Source: Diphasiastrum complanatum
Lineage: Eukaryota > Streptophyta > Lycopodiopsida > Lycopodiales > Lycopodiaceae
Direction of reading: 5' to 3'
Length of the DNA: 64,000 nucleotides
NCBI GenBank assembly: GCA_029204225.1
Contig: CM055112.1
Span: 26,984,118-27,048,117, forward strand
Below, one piece after another: positions 1 through 12,397 of the stretch. Numbering within the stretch: position 1 is the first letter of the stretch; every line of letters begins with the position of its first letter. The notes under the pieces are model-generated. The model saw nothing but the letters and a program-made list of their open reading frames with translations. It searched no databases and was not told the DNA's origin. The position numbers and the translations under genes are program-made.

Positions 1-62
1 CATTGGAACTTGAGATTTTGGCATATTGTATGAGGAATCATCACCTAACATTTTTGGATTAG
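1..62 (+). pseudogene. Ty1/copia RNase H fragment
   Basis: Reading from base 2 gives a short copia RNase H stretch (IGT, stop, DFGILYEESSPN). It is nearly identical to the stretch at about 22731-22790, where the stop is an Arg codon (CGA to TGA). The fragment is cut by the window edge on the left. At about base 62 it meets a copia RT fragment of opposite orientation, so it cannot be part of an intact element. Confidence 0.7.
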
Positions 63-560
63 CTTTTGTATCTACCATATGAAATCTTTCTAGAATAGAC
101 TTAGCATACTTCTCTTGACAAATGAAAGTATATTGAGAAGATCTAATCACTTCTATTCCTAGAATGTAATGCAAGTTACCAAGATCATGCACCTCAAACT
201 CTTTCTTTCTTAATATTCTCCACATCTTGATTGTTTCCACCACTCAAGATGATATCATCCACATAGATTAGCAAGATGGTAACATCATTTCCAATAAACC
301 TATAATAAAGTGAATGATCATACTCACTCATAACAAAGCCTTGAGAGAGTAAAAAGGTGTTAAGCTTAGCATACCAACTCCTTGGTGCTTGCTTAAGGCC
401 ATACAAACTCTTTTGTAGTAGACACACATGATTTGGCTTTGTTGATGATAGGATACATTCTCTTAGTCTCCATAAACATGTCATTGGCAAAATAAACGTT
501 AAACAAAAGTGTTGTGAAATTGAGTGTTATGGACATTGTTTCCAGATTGGTACCATTTGT
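63..560 (-). pseudogene. Ty1/copia reverse transcriptase fragment
   Basis: Read on the minus strand this is the central and C-terminal part of a copia-type RT. It has the conserved SLYGLKQAPRSWY block, then the catalytic YVDDIIL box near 254-270, then a YTFICQEKYAKSILERF-like stretch towards base 63. The upstream part (about 480-560) continues only in another frame, so there is at least one frameshift, and no gag, protease or integrase is attached. It is a dead fragment. At about base 62 it abuts a plus-strand RNase H fragment head to head. Confidence 0.85.
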
Positions 561-2176
561 TAAGGACATCATGTCCATATGAGTGCTCTTTTTATGCATA
601 TGTTGTCGTCCTTTTTATTCATGTGTAGGCCCAATTATTACCGATTACTTAGCTTAGGAGATGACCTACAAGGGGGCACGGGCAGTCTTCTTTCTCCACA
701 TTTCCATTGTGGAATTTTATCACCTCTAGTCTCTAATAACATCCATTTTAAAGCATTTATTGGGTATAAACAAGAACTAGAGACACTCATTGTTGAGATT
801 TGGGCATTGGTATTGCTTAAGCTCTTCATGGGGAAACTTATTGCTATTGTTTGTAGGGCTCTAGCCATTGATTATATGTGATGTCATTTGTCATTCTTTG
901 TGGAAGATTGATATTTGGTTGTTAGTTATGGTCTTTTATGCTTCATTGATATCAAAATCTGTGATTGTGTTCATAACAAGACATTAGAGCAATTTCACAC
1001 CTTTTAACTTGATGTTTTCACTCTCTTGTTCTTTAACCATTTTTTTTCTCTCTAGCTATTTTCTCTCTCTAGTCCTATATAGACATTTTTGCCAAAACTT
1101 TTCCATTTGTGATTGGAATTGAATTATGTCAATTGCATTGGTTTCCTAGCAATTAGGTGCCCTTGAAAAAATGATTTTTGTTGCTGAACATTAACATTGA
1201 TTCCAAAACTCTTATTTTCTTATTCTAGACAAAGTCATATCTTTTGTACTTGATGATAAAAGTTAAAAGCATATCCGTTGATGAACGCCCACAATCAAGG
1301 TGCACCTACAGAAGTAAATACCACATCACTAAATTTCTCTTTCAAAAGTTGTTGCAAAAACAAAATTTTGGTGAAAGGGAATATTTTTACATTTATGGAC
1401 AACACCTTCAAAATTTGAGGCGATCTACATGTTATATATTTTTTAAAGCCTAAAAATCCATTCTCTATCATTTTTTACTTGCTAGAAGTGAAGTTGCAAA
1501 GTCAAACTTTGGTCAAAATGGAATATCCATTTTGTATTTTGCAAGATTTTGTTTCAAATTCCATAATTCATACTTAGAATATGATGCTTTTAGGATCACG
1601 AAGGCTACTTTGTGTTTGAGGCTTAGCTAAGTCTTGGTGTGAAAAATACAGACAAGATGCTTACCCTTATTATGCAATGGCACTCCTATATAAAACAAAA
1701 AATTATATGCAAAATACCTCTAGAGTTGTTGGTTTCCTCCTCCATTTATCTTGTTTTTAGGTCTTAGCAGAAACTGTGACCAAGGAACATGTTCCTTCCT
1801 AATCATGTTTCCCAAGGCTTTCTCTTTCATTTATCTTGTTTTTGAGTCTTTCACATTCTCATCCCTTCGGAATGCGTTCCCTGGTCGTATTCCCAAACTC
1901 GCGTTCCTGAGCACGTTCTCAACCGAAGCAGGTGTGGGAATGCATGGTGTGTCTAAAAAGCCACATTCCCACATTGCCTGGTCAGTATGTTTGTTTGCCA
2001 CTCTTTGTGGGAGATTGCTATATGATTGTCATTTATGGTCTTTGATAACACCAAATGTTGCTGCAGGAAAACATCATACTTGCACATTTTGCCTTGGGAA
2101 AAGATGAGCAACCAACATCAGGAGAACTTCATCACTATTATCGCTAGAATAAGAATGCTTGATTCTGAAGCACTTT
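561..2176. other. AT-rich spacer, no gene recognised
   Basis: I see no conserved protein motif on either strand. The short open frames (for example 579-881) have no recognisable composition. Around 1750-1990 there are short imperfect repeats of GTTCC/ATTCCC words, but no clear element ends. Confidence 0.5.
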
Positions 2177-2191
2177 GGGGGGGGGGGGGGG

Positions 2192-2239
<48 letters not shown>
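2177..2239. repeat. G16 run followed by (AG)23 microsatellite
   Basis: A run of 16 G (2177-2192), one T, then AG repeats to 2239. It lies about 290 bp past the THF1 stop codon, on the 3' side of that minus-strand gene. On the transcript strand it would read (CT)n followed by poly-C, if the 3' UTR reaches that far. Confidence 0.95.
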
Positions 2240-2241
<2 letters not shown>

Positions 2242-2528
2242 GTATCCTGTCTGGGTGGCATCAAAATGATCTGACCAGGGCCATCAAAACAACGAGTTGA
2301 CCTAGAGACAAAGTTTTCTCATTTGGTGATCAATCACGAAGAGTGAAACTGAATTATTGTCGGTCAGACCGCAGATGTGTAGACATTCCTACAGACTACA
2401 GTACAAAAATTAGATGATATCGGAATAGAAGCAATGAACAATGAATTTAGATGCTGAAAAAGGCCTGCAATTGTTTTGCATTTACTTATACAATGACCTC
2501 ATACAACAAAGTGATTTTTCAATCCCTT
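2240..2528 (-). other. Probable THF1 3' UTR / downstream flank
   Basis: This is the segment between the THF1 stop codon (2531-2529) and the microsatellite. It holds no open frame of note. The 3' UTR probably ends here, but I could not choose a poly(A) site. Confidence 0.4.
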
Positions 2529-5500
2529 TCACTTGACTTCTACCTTTGCTACAGCTGCTCCATCAGTCTTAGAATTTGTTTCTCTCTCAGCCTGCTTTTT
2601 CTTCTCCCTGTCATTCAAGCCACCAATCTCACTGAGTTATAAAGTGTTAAACTAGTGCTTTATCTCTATGCCTCTTGCTTGTTCCCTATGTCGGTTGAAT
2701 TTCGTTAAAATGTCCTTTCCTTTACCTTTTCCTTCTTTAGAAGCTACTACATACTGGATCGGTACTAACAAGATAAAATTGCGTGAATCATGATCTGGAG
2801 CTTGCTATACATAAAAGTCTGTTAATGCCTAGATTAGACACACTAATTCTACTTCTTTAACAGTCCACCCATGATAAAAAGCACACACCTGTCTATATAT
2901 TCCTTCATTAGCTCCTTTGCTTGAGCTAGTTTTGATAAAAGATTTCGATACACATCGAGGTCCCTGTCAACGCTGCGCTTACTAATATTCAAAGCCTTTG
3001 AAAGCTGCATCCACAAACAAATTGGTACAGAAAGCATGCAAATTCTGTATGCAAATCAGACTATAATTGGAATACTGCAATAAATCACAGAAAGAGCATC
3101 TGGGTGGTTTAGAAAAGGCACAAATTGCACACATATAGATGCCAAAGTTGCCAAATAAAAAGACGACTAAATGATCATCATGACATTTTTTTACTACATT
3201 CCCACGTGCATTTGTAAGATATTACCTGCTCCAGAACTATTGGATCTGTAGCTTTTGCCAATTCAAGGAGTCGAAACAATCCAATGGCAAAAAATCGACT
3301 ATAATGAAAATTCTCTTTTCCTTTCGCACGCTCTGCAATGTCTTTCAACAATGTTTCAACTTCTCCTTCTTTGGAAGCAAATGAAATAATAGACTCTGCA
3401 TTTTGAGAAGCTGCCCAATCTTCTAACTTCTGGGCATCTCTCCTGCAAGAACGAAGTCCAAATATTTCCTTGAATTTTCTAATTTTATGGTTTTTCTCTT
3501 GCTTCAAACAATGGTAGATGAAGAATGTCAGCTAATGTTTTAGCACTTCAGCGGTGACTCAGACAGAATCTTGATTCTGAGTTACTTCAAGGACAAATTC
3601 CTAGACATTCCGATTATAGCCAGAGCAGCTGAATACTGTGCATGTTTTCCTTTGTTAAGCATGTAGTGTGCATGTTAAAGAGCCACGGAAGCAAAAAGTT
3701 AAAAGTTTCAGCTAGAAGATGACAAGTTGCAAACTGCAATATAGCACAGATAAAGTCTTGAGCTGCACTCTTTGGGCTTCTCTTGTTACCAAAGAAAGTC
3801 AAGGACAAAAATAATCAAACTAATGTGAACAAAATAACAGACCCACTCACAACCTTACATATTCAGGCAAAACTCGTATCGAAGTGACTGAACAACAACA
3901 GTTCACGTCCTTGGATGGCAGTTAGCTTGAGAACAGCTTACGAGAAGGTGTTTTTTCTTTATAGAATTTTTCAGCAGCCATAAATTGGAAAAGCTCCCCT
4001 TGGAAATATTGGTTTCTTCAATTGGGAGACAGTTACCACTGGGTGGACACTTCACCAGCAACATTAGTCCTACACTAATTTTTCAGCAGTCCAAGCCCCT
4101 CAAAAAAATTTAAATCTTCCTAGGTTGTGCCCTTACCTCCAACCTATCTCTCTTTACTCTTGCAGAAATCTTTTAATCACGTGACTTAATTTGCTGGAAT
4201 CTTATTTGCAAGCAGTTTCGGAATTGCCTAAGTTCTGCCACATGTTAAAACATTGAACACTGATCAGTCATGCATGTTGTTTATGGCTCTCAGTAAATAG
4301 CTAGAGAAGAAGTGAATTTTTTTTCTAATCTTATATACATGATAAGGTCAAACTCAAGGGCATGTGCTGAGTTTGTCAGTATTCTTGGCCTATACAGGGC
4401 CTACTCAGTTAGATAGGTGCTATTTAGATAGCTAGCACTTGTCAAGCCCATGCAATTTAAGGCTTTTGCTATATGTATAGTTTTCCCTTGTAATTGAGAA
4501 ACTTTTGTCGGGTCACTTTGAGAGCTTGAGGTGCTTGAGCTATGGTGATTGTGGTGTGATTTGCATGCTACACTAAATCCTGTATATTATTCGGAATTCT
4601 TAACTTCATATCAAAGCGGCAGGATGTTGCAAGTGTGCACAATCCGGAGGAGTTATCTGATAGAGTCTTTCACTAGGATAGATAGCACAGGATATGGAAG
4701 CCTTTGAAAGACACCATACAGGGATATAGACAAAAGGGAATGTTCAGTATTGATACTGTAATAACCAACCAAAAATCAGCCAATTGCTTATTCAGGTTAA
4801 AGATCCAAGCAAGTCATCATACATAGCTCTGATCACTATAAGCCAAAAACCTAAGACTGCCTGTATGTTTGAGTTCCAAGCTTGCTATGCACCTCATGGT
4901 ACACAGCTGTCATCAATTTTTGTTTAAACTTACCCACTTCACAGCCTCCTATGTTTTCACTCTCTTCATCGATTTTGTCAGCCGGTTACCCTCCAAATAG
5001 GGTCACTAAAGGCTATTGTAAAGACTGAACTATTAAACTTTTGTAGACTCAGACTACTTCATACCTGTACTGATCAGGATCCTCTCTTAGTGCATTGATG
5101 TATGCTCTGAAAATAGCTTCTCGGTCCTCATCACTTGGATACCCATCCATGAGCTGGTCATAAACAGTAACAAAACCAAGTGCAAAAACAGCATCATACT
5201 GATATGTCCCGTTGTAGCGCATCAAGTGTTGTAGGACTAAGAGCTCTTGTAGTACATTGCTGTAAATACTTGGAATCGGTTTCCTATAAGCTTTCAAGAA
5301 AGTGTATTTGGTTTCAGAGACTGGGGGAACATCTGCACATTATGTCAATGTCCCAAGGATGGTTAGACCTACTGATCTCTTCTTTGGCACCAACTTGATA
5401 CAACCAGATAAGTTGAAACAGCTTAGAGTTGTAATCCAAATTTACTACCAAGTGAAATTGAGCAACTTGTCACAAAGAATTCTTCCAGCTTACTGCGGTA

Positions 5501-6527
5501 CACGGTTGTTTAGAAATTATCTTTTCAGCTCAGAATTACTATCTATGCACCTTTGTGCCTTCACAAAATTCAGAAATGTTTATTATGCTTTTGATGTCGA
5601 TATCACAGACTCAGATCTTACCTATAAAGCACTTGTAGCCAAGCATCGTCAACAAGAGCCTACTAGAGCTATCCCAGTATCATAAGTCCAGGTAAATTGG
5701 CTAAATCAATATCATCTTTTTGAATTTGCAGGTGCACTATTACTAGGAAAACCTATCCTTTTGAGCATTTAGTAGATGTCTTTTGCTGACAAATTCTCCT
5801 CAAGAAACTGTCACATTCAAGTCTCAATTCTATCAAACTAGACGAGCACAAATAAGAGGCTGTTAACTGGATATCGAAGACAACGAATTATAGATAATGA
5901 TAGCAATCAGTCTATCAGTTACAGGTATCTATCATTGCCATGAAGTCGAAAGTTGATCCAACAGCCTGAGAGTCAAAGGCAAGGAAGTATGAAGTGTTTT
6001 GCTGTAATGAAGATGCTGTTTGAAGGAAAATTGGTCCAAGAAAGCAAGCCTAAAATCCCTCTCCTGCTCTTTGCCATAATAGACGACAGTTGGATAGTGA
6101 TATCACTCTGGGAGCCAGCAAGGAATCAAACAAGTTCTGGCGAAACTTTCCAAATAAGGAATGCACTTGAGGATGTGAGGGGATTTCCTCAATCAAAGCT
6201 CAATTTGCTGTCAAATGCATTTGCTATTTCATCTCATAACTACTTTTCTTGCGAGCATTTCTGAAATGTACAACAATGACACACACTGCTACCTGACGCA
6301 ACTGCTGCAACAGCCAGTACGCAGCTCCGAGGGCGCGGGCAATAAGCCAGAGGCTTGGCCACGTATGCTGCAACTACGTGCTCCATCTCCAGGCTCACTC
6401 TCCACCTCAAACCCTCACTCCCACAGAAGCCAGGCACGAGGGAAGCTGTCAAAGCAGGCATTGGGCATTTGCACTCATGGGTCTGAGAAACAGTACGAAG
6501 AAAAGACAGCGATGAGAGAGCTGCCAT
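2529..6527 (-). CDS. THF1: THYLAKOID FORMATION 1 / Psb29, chloroplast protein, five exons
   Basis: This is a nuclear gene for the chloroplast protein THF1 (Psb29), known from plants and cyanobacteria to act in thylakoid formation and in photosystem II turnover with FtsH. Exons on the minus strand are 6527-6293, 5332-5065, 3442-3226, 3004-2889 and 2607-2529. Every intron is GT-AG and the phases join to 915 nt, 304 residues plus TGA. The ATG at 6527 begins a Ser/Ala/Cys-rich transit-peptide-like exon of 78 residues. The mature part opens with SDVPPVSETK (residue 79 is split by intron 1). It carries the family blocks KPIPSIYSNVLQEL, ALGFVTVYDQLMDGYPSDED, DAQKLEDWA, SRFFAIGLFRLLELA and KRSVDRDLDVYRNLLSKL, then a charged EKKKQAERE tail. 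The length is close to the usual ~300 residues. There is no stop or frameshift, so the gene looks functional. Intron 1 is 960 bp and intron 2 is 1622 bp. An in-frame ATG at 6641 is less likely as the start because its leader is not transit-like. Confidence 0.95.
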
Positions 6528-6830
6528 GATCAGATAGATATATGGGTTATGAAGAAGGCAGCATGCATAGACAGACGAGATGAAAGAGAGAAGGATTTGA
6601 GGCAGAAATGGAGAAGAGCAATGGCATAGATCGGAAGGCAAAAGAGGGATTTATGAAGAAAATGGGTTGGAGTTGGATCGGAGCATAGATGGATAATTGT
6701 GATGACGAAGGAGATGGGCGTCCCTTTTGCTTTTGTTTTGGGTTTTCCTTTTTGTTTCTTGGAGTGAAAGCAAAAAGATAGGAGTGAAGAAGAAGCGCCA
6801 CATAAGCATGGGGGCTTATCTATTTAGATT
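6528..6830 (-). promoter_or_regulatory. THF1 5' leader and proximal promoter (putative)
   Basis: The minus strand here is pyrimidine-rich (long CTT/TCC runs at 6560-6790), like a plant 5' UTR. A GATAAG word, the I-box type seen in light-regulated nuclear genes, lies at 6820-6815 (minus). An AT-rich word near 6822-6828 could serve as a weak TATA box. No transcription start can be fixed from sequence alone. Confidence 0.3.
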
Positions 6831-7354
6831 CACCTATAGCCTCAAGACCACACCCAACCCTTTTAGGGCACCTTTTCATGTAACCCCCTTCCTCATCTCC
6901 TAGAAATGGCATGGAGAAAGTCTCTCTTGCCTCTGCAACCCCATTAACCCCCCCTAGGAGTCAGGGGTTTACATGTTTTTTTAGTTCATTCACATGCTTG
7001 TGCTAGTCAACATTCCATTTATGTACTACACATTTTTGTAATGGCTCCAAATCTATGCTATTGCATATTGTAACCTAGGTGGCGGTTCACCACCAAGGCT
7101 TCTAGGGGTTGATGTGAGGGGGTTACGCCTCTGAAGCAACCCCTCCAATCATGTCTTTTTTGACCCGTTTTCATGCTATGCCAATAGAGGATGGGAGAGT
7201 TACATGAAAGGAGCCCCTTAGGGTTGGCCTTCCTTGAAGACAAGGCCTTTTCTCACCCGTGATTTTGATCACGAGTTTAGGAAAATTCGGTCTTCCATCC
7301 TCACCTATGCAAACAATGCAACCCAATGATCTCTCCCTGAGTTTAGGTTTTCTT
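6831..7354. other. Spacer, no gene recognised
   Basis: No conserved motif is seen on either strand. A short minus-strand open frame at 7058-7243 has no recognisable features. Confidence 0.4.
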
Positions 7355-7530
7355 CATCATGATTCATAAATCACGATTACGATGATTTGTGACCCTTGCG
7401 TTGTGGTTCACGTCGCGATGATTTAGGGTTTTCCGTTGTGGTTCACAAATTGCGATTACAAAACTTTGTGATTGTTTGGAATTTTTGCATCGCGGTTCAC
7501 AAATCATAGTTATCTTGGTTTGTGGCCCTT
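7355..7530. repeat. Degenerate short repeats around GTGGTTCACAAAT
   Basis: The words GTTGTGGTTCAC, GTTGTGGTTCACAAAT and TCGCGGTTCACAAATCA recur about every 40-60 bp, each followed by a GCGATTA-like or ATAGTTA-like word. This looks like an old decayed tandem repeat. Copy edges are not sharp. Confidence 0.35.
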
Positions 7531-7713
7531 GCCCCAAGGCAAGGGTTCAAGAATCATGGTAATTGCAAGTTGGAATGGGGTTCTTAATCAACATGGGACA
7601 CCCTTTTGAAGAGTCCATCCCAATTAAAATCAAGGTTTTTTGCTCAATTAAGTAGATAAAGTATCTAAATTCTGAAATTTCATGAAAATTTCACCAAATT
7701 TCAAAAATCACAA

Positions 7714-7716
<3 letters not shown>

Positions 7717-7799
<83 letters not shown>

Positions 7800-7827
7800 A
7801 GTGTGTGTGTGTGTGTGTGTGTGTGTT
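7717..7827. repeat. Compound microsatellite (GA)40-(GT)13
   Basis: Uninterrupted GA from 7717 to 7796, a CTGA break, then GT from about 7801 to 7827. The apparent Arg-Glu protein frame across it is an artefact of the repeat. Confidence 0.97.
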
Positions 7828-9239
7828 TCATGTCAACATTTTTTCACAACACATTGCACAAGCTAGTATATAAAGACCAACTTTTATCATGTCAAAAATA
7901 GTTTTACAATCTATAAGGCCACAAGCTAGATCGATATAATCTTATGGAGTCCATTATTTAAGGCATTTTATGTGGAAAATGCCAAGGCTTATGCCATATT
8001 GATCTTATATGCTTATGTAGTGTTGTTTTCTAGATTGAAAAACACATCTATGTTAAAAGTAAAGCGAATCAATCTAATTATGACTTTCATTTTCCTTTAT
8101 GGTGGAGGGGGAGACATGGATCACTACTTTTAACTAAGCCAATGTTTAACATCCCCCTAACACACTATTTTATGAGTTTTAACTAACTTATTGAGGCATG
8201 GCAAGAATGTTTCAACTATTTATTTATGTGATTGCACCAAGTTATGTAATTAATATATGCCTTTATCTCTAACCAATTACTTATCCAATTAGTTGTGTGA
8301 GAGACCTATATTATAGTCCCTATGGCTTTCATATACTTAAGGCCTTGTTACCAAACATAGATTTCATTCTATTAAACACAGTCAACATGGCCTCCCATTT
8401 TTTTTTAAGGCCCTTGGCAATTACCAAAAAATACCATTGCCCTGAGGGATCAATTCTAACACAAATGATAATACTAAATTGAAGTTACAGAAGTATATCA
8501 ATTAACCAAACTTGAAGTTCCATGAGCTCACAATCACAACTTTACTTTAGAATGAACCATAACAAATGTTTAAGATAAGTACTCATTCTTCATATATATG
8601 TAGATCAAAAGGTCTTTTATGAACTATTAGATACCATTGTGATAGTAGTACAGTCATTGGTTTGTGTCACCACAACTTTTGATAGCAGCATATGAGCTGC
8701 ATAACCTGTTGCCTACCTTTACATTACAACATGAGCCATTATGATAATATATTGTTCGTCTATATGTTTATCACAACACTACGATACAAAATGTCATAGA
8801 CAAAATTGTTGTCATTTTACACCATCAATGTTACACTTTTGCTTAGTAGCATTGCCATTGTCATTACTTATAAAATCTAAATAGTACAATCATGACTTTA
8901 AATAAGGAGTTCTACGAGCATTATGGCACCACCATGTGCATAATAGAAGGCACACTACTACTATTTCAAGGCAACTAGTCAACAATCATTGAGATTTTTA
9001 TTCAATTGCTTTAATGCATCTCCCGTCCAATTGAACGTTCTACAACTCATTCGGATCATTGTTGTGCATAATTCATGCCCATACTTCAAGTTATAGAAAA
9101 CTATAGTGTCCAAGTAAAGTCTTTTAAAGAAAGATAAAACGAAGGGAAGTACATTCATTTCACTTATTGTTGGAGGGTTTGCGGATCCCAAGGCAACCCT
9201 AACCCTAGTTAATATGTGAGAGGGATTTGGCACCCTGTG
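7828..9239. other. AT-rich spacer, no gene recognised
   Basis: About 1.4 kb without a convincing coding signal. Short open frames at 8297-8482 (plus) and 8979-9233 (minus) have no family motif that I recognise. Confidence 0.4.
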
Positions 9240-10025
9240 TTGGTAAGTCCAACCCAGTGATAATTGTTATTTGATCAAATAGGTAGCAACAAAGAGAATT
9301 TAAGGCTATTTACACAAGTTACTAAGTATAGAGGCCTAAAAGTCAAATTAGTGATTGTGTGTGAAAGATAGGTCGAATAGAATCGAATAAAAAGAATTCG
9401 AACAACAAGAATTAAAACTTATCTTGCACATCGGAATAAACTATCTTCCTATCTCTCTCTATGCATAACTACGCCTATCAATTTCAAACAATAGTGATAG
9501 AAATCACGTTCGATCTTATAGTAACTAACTTTGAAATCATTAGTATTACAGTGATTATGTAGCCAAACATTAAGCATTGAATTATCAAACAAATAATCAG
9601 TTGCAAAGAACTACAGAAACGCATACATTTTGAGACAAACTTGAACACAATAGGAAGATAGTATTGATTCAATATGAAAATGAAATAGATGTAAATGATT
9701 ACAACAAATTCCGGATTGAAGTCGCGTACTCTAAGCTATCTTTGAACGACTAAATATAAGTCTGAATTAAGCGCAACTACTGATAAGCAGTAAGCGCAAT
9801 AGCAATATCTAATCAACTCTAAAGAATTGAGCTAGAATGCTCAAGAGTGTTCAAGCTCGCAAGCTTGCGAGAGAGAGCTAACTATTCAATACTTCTTGAT
9901 CTAAGATCATTGATTGATAATGTAGAAATATGAACAACTATTTATACTAAGCAATTAGGTCGTCAAATGCGTCATCCAATTGCTGTGATGTGCTGGTATC
10001 CATCCAGTTAGGACTTCTAAAACAT
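9240..10025 (-). repeat. Possible LTR-like sequence on the minus strand
   Basis: The minus strand has a TATA-like TATAAAT at 9955-9949, followed by pyrimidine/purine-rich leader-like sequence with a GAGAGAGAG/CTCTCTC segment. This is the kind of layout seen in the other LTRs of this window. No PBS, polypurine tract or second copy was found, so this is only a suggestion. Confidence 0.2.
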
Positions 10026-10110
10026 TGTTAGATTTATCTCCTCTACTCTCCTAAATCCTATGTTAATCTGCCTCCATTCATGTTGTTGCATTTTTTTTCA
10101 ACAAGTTTAG
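10026..10110 (+). repeat. Fragment of a D-type LTR start
   Basis: It begins TGTTAGATTTATCTCCTCTA and matches the first ~70 bp of the copia D LTR at 11854 with few differences. The match fades just before the element A LTR begins at 10127. It is probably a remnant of another D-family copy. Confidence 0.6.
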
Positions 10111-10126
10111 TCATGTTTTGGTAAAT

Positions 10127-10731
10127 TGTCAATAAGAGGCCAAAACTCATTTTAGACTTAGAGATAAACTTTTTGAAGTTATATTAGTTTAAAATACATT
10201 CAATAAACACTTTTTGAAAGTGGGGGAAAGTTGGTAGTCGAGTTTGAGAGAGGTTCAAATTTGAACTTTGGGTACATTGAATCTAGTCCCAAAAATAGTA
10301 GGGTTTACAATTTGGAGAGAAAGCCAAGTGGCCAAATAGGGTTTGGAAACTCTATAAAAGTATGTAACTCATGGAGAGACACATCTTCTCTCTTCTCTCT
10401 CTCATTTCATCATTATACATGGTTCTCTTTGGGTTCTACTACTCATTGGTGCACTCTCATGATGTTATCTTGCAATCTTGTGTGTAGAATGCTCATATTT
10501 TGATATTTTTTTGTTCCACATGTGTAAAATATAGTAGGGTACTGTAATTGTACGGAAAACAACTATATTTTATGTTTTGGTTCATGTTTGATCAGTATCT
10601 CTTAGAGTTTGCATCTCATTTTGTATGTAGATGCTGATTTTTCTACATTGGTAGGATTGTTGATTTGCTCCTTATTGTAACCAAAGATCAGGGACATGGA
10701 TTGGATCTTGAATGATCTAAAATCCTTCACA
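10127..10731 (+). mobile_element. 5' LTR of copia element A
   Basis: It starts TGTCAATAAGAGGCC and ends TTCACA directly before a degenerate PBS (TGGCATCAAAGC, 10732-10743; consensus TGGTATCAGAGC, complementary to initiator tRNA-Met). A TATA box (TATAAAAG) lies at 10353, 226 bp from the LTR start. The LTR of element B (18113-18714) has the same layout and closely similar sequence along its length, so A and B belong to one family. Confidence 0.85.
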
Positions 10732-10747
10732 TGGCATCAAAGCTCTT

Positions 10748-11853
10748 GTGTTTCAGGTTATGAAAGGATCAATCATCTTTAGCAAGAATTTGGAAGCCAA
10801 TGATAGGCCTACCTCAAGTAACTATTCATTGTGGAAGGTGAGGATGGAGTCCTTATTGGAGATGAATGAGTTGATGGAGATTGTTGTAGGTTTGGAGGAG
10901 AGATCAGCAACTCAACAAGATCAAGTGAGGTATGACAAGAGAGCAAAGAAAGCTCTACACATGATTAAGATGAATGTTACCAATGAACTTCTCAAGGAGA
11001 TTGGTAAGTGCACATCATCTTTGGAGGCCTGGGAAGCTTCGAAGAAGCTTTATGAATCCAAGTCTACATCAAGAGTGCTTACTCTTAGGAGGCAAATCTT
11101 TCAAAGTTTGCAAAAGAAGGAAGAGAGTACTCATGCTTTTGTTTTGAGGGTTAAGGCATTCAATGATGAGTTAGCATGTATTGATGAAAGCATTAAGGAG
11201 GTAGAACTTGTTCAAGTTGTACTTAATGGCTTGTTGGATGATCATGCTAATCTTGTTCAAAGTTTTGCTATTCAAAAGACTTTGCCGTATTGTGGATTTG
11301 CAAGAGATCTTGGTGAATGAGGAGTATAAGCTTCAATCAAGAGGAGGTAGATCTACATCGACATCTCATTATGAAGAGGAGGCTATGTTCATCAAAGGCA
11401 AGTTCAAGGGCAAAGGAAAAGGCAAGTGGTCTAAAGGGCAAGATCAAGGTGAGACTTCCTCTTTTGGCAAAAAGAAAGATAAGTCTAAGTTGAAATGCTT
11501 TTATTGTGGAATCAAAGGGCATTTCGCAAATGAATGTTTGAAGAAGCAAAGAGATGAAGGTAGCAAGCAAATCAACTTTACTAACTAATGATGAGGATCT
11601 AGGTGGTGGTGATTCTCTTTTGATGTGTTCTTCAAGTCCAATATCAAGTGAAGGTGACAAAGATTCATGGTGGATTGATAGTGGAGCTAGTTCACACATG
11701 ACTAGTCACAAGGAGTTCTTTACTTCTTTGGTCACATGATGGAGCCAAGAAAGCAATTCACATGGCCAATGGTGGTGAGTGTGTGATTGAAGGTATTGGT
11801 TCAACTCCTATTTGTCTCTCTACTAATAGGAAATCAAGACTTGATGGTGTTCT
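10748..11853 (+). pseudogene. copia A gag and protease start, frameshifted and truncated
   Basis: The gag probably starts at the ATG at 10760. It has the copia gag opening (NDRPTSSNYSLWKVRMESLL) and a UBN2-type body (KKALHMIKMNVTNELLKEIG, SKSTSRVLTLRRQIF). A basic linker and a CCHC zinc knuckle (CFYCGIKGHFANEC, near 11499-11540) follow. The protease has WWIDSGASSHMTSHKEFF near 11670-11725. The frame changes near 11290, 11560 and 11740, so it is not translatable as one protein. It stops at 11853, where the LTR of element D begins, so A is cut by D. It is the closest relative of element B in the window. Confidence 0.9.
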
Positions 11854-12397
11854 TGTTGGATTTATCTCCTCTACTCTCCTTAATCCTATTTTAATCTGCC
11901 TCCATTCATGCTGCATTTTTACTCATGTTGTCGCACAGTCTGCATACTTACATGTTAAATAAGATAGGCGAAAACTCGACTGTTTGCATAAATACAAGTA
12001 AATTTCCATAGGCGAGAAAGACGAAAAGACCGACACTGTGTTTATACATGTGATTTGTGATAGGCCATCCTAGAAAAAGCGAAGACACCCTGTAAATCAA
12101 ATCCTAAGGAATTTCGTCAGAGTGTCGCATTTTTGCATCTTCACCAACGTTCATTTCAGCGAAGGCTGACGTCGCGGCCTTCTCATGCTCATCCCATGCA
12201 ACTATGCAATCAAATTTGACAATGACAACAGCCACCCACGATCTCCTATAGACAGCACATCTTCAGGGTTTATATGTACATTTTACATTCGGTATGAAGT
12301 TAGTGTGATAGAGTGATATTGCGTGTTCTTCTTCCGCCTCCCTACTTGGTGATTGCTTATGGTGAATGCATGATGTTGCATATCTGATTATTTGACA
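11854..12397 (+). mobile_element. 5' LTR of copia element D with PBS
   Basis: It starts TGTTGGATTTATC and ends ATTTGACA. A PBS-like TGGTATCAGAAC follows directly at 12398-12409; the usual PBS is TGGTATCAGAGC, so one base differs. The 544-bp length is typical of a copia LTR. The start interrupts the element A protease frame, which marks D as the younger insertion. A partial second copy of the LTR start sits at 10026. Confidence 0.75.

Noticed and set aside
5302-5685. A 127-codon plus-strand frame within the THF1 locus.
   Set aside because: It overlaps THF1 exon 2 and intron 1 on the opposite strand and shows no conserved motif.
6547-6801. A minus-strand frame upstream of the THF1 ATG.
   Set aside because: It is out of frame with THF1, pyrimidine-rich, and best seen as 5' UTR/promoter.
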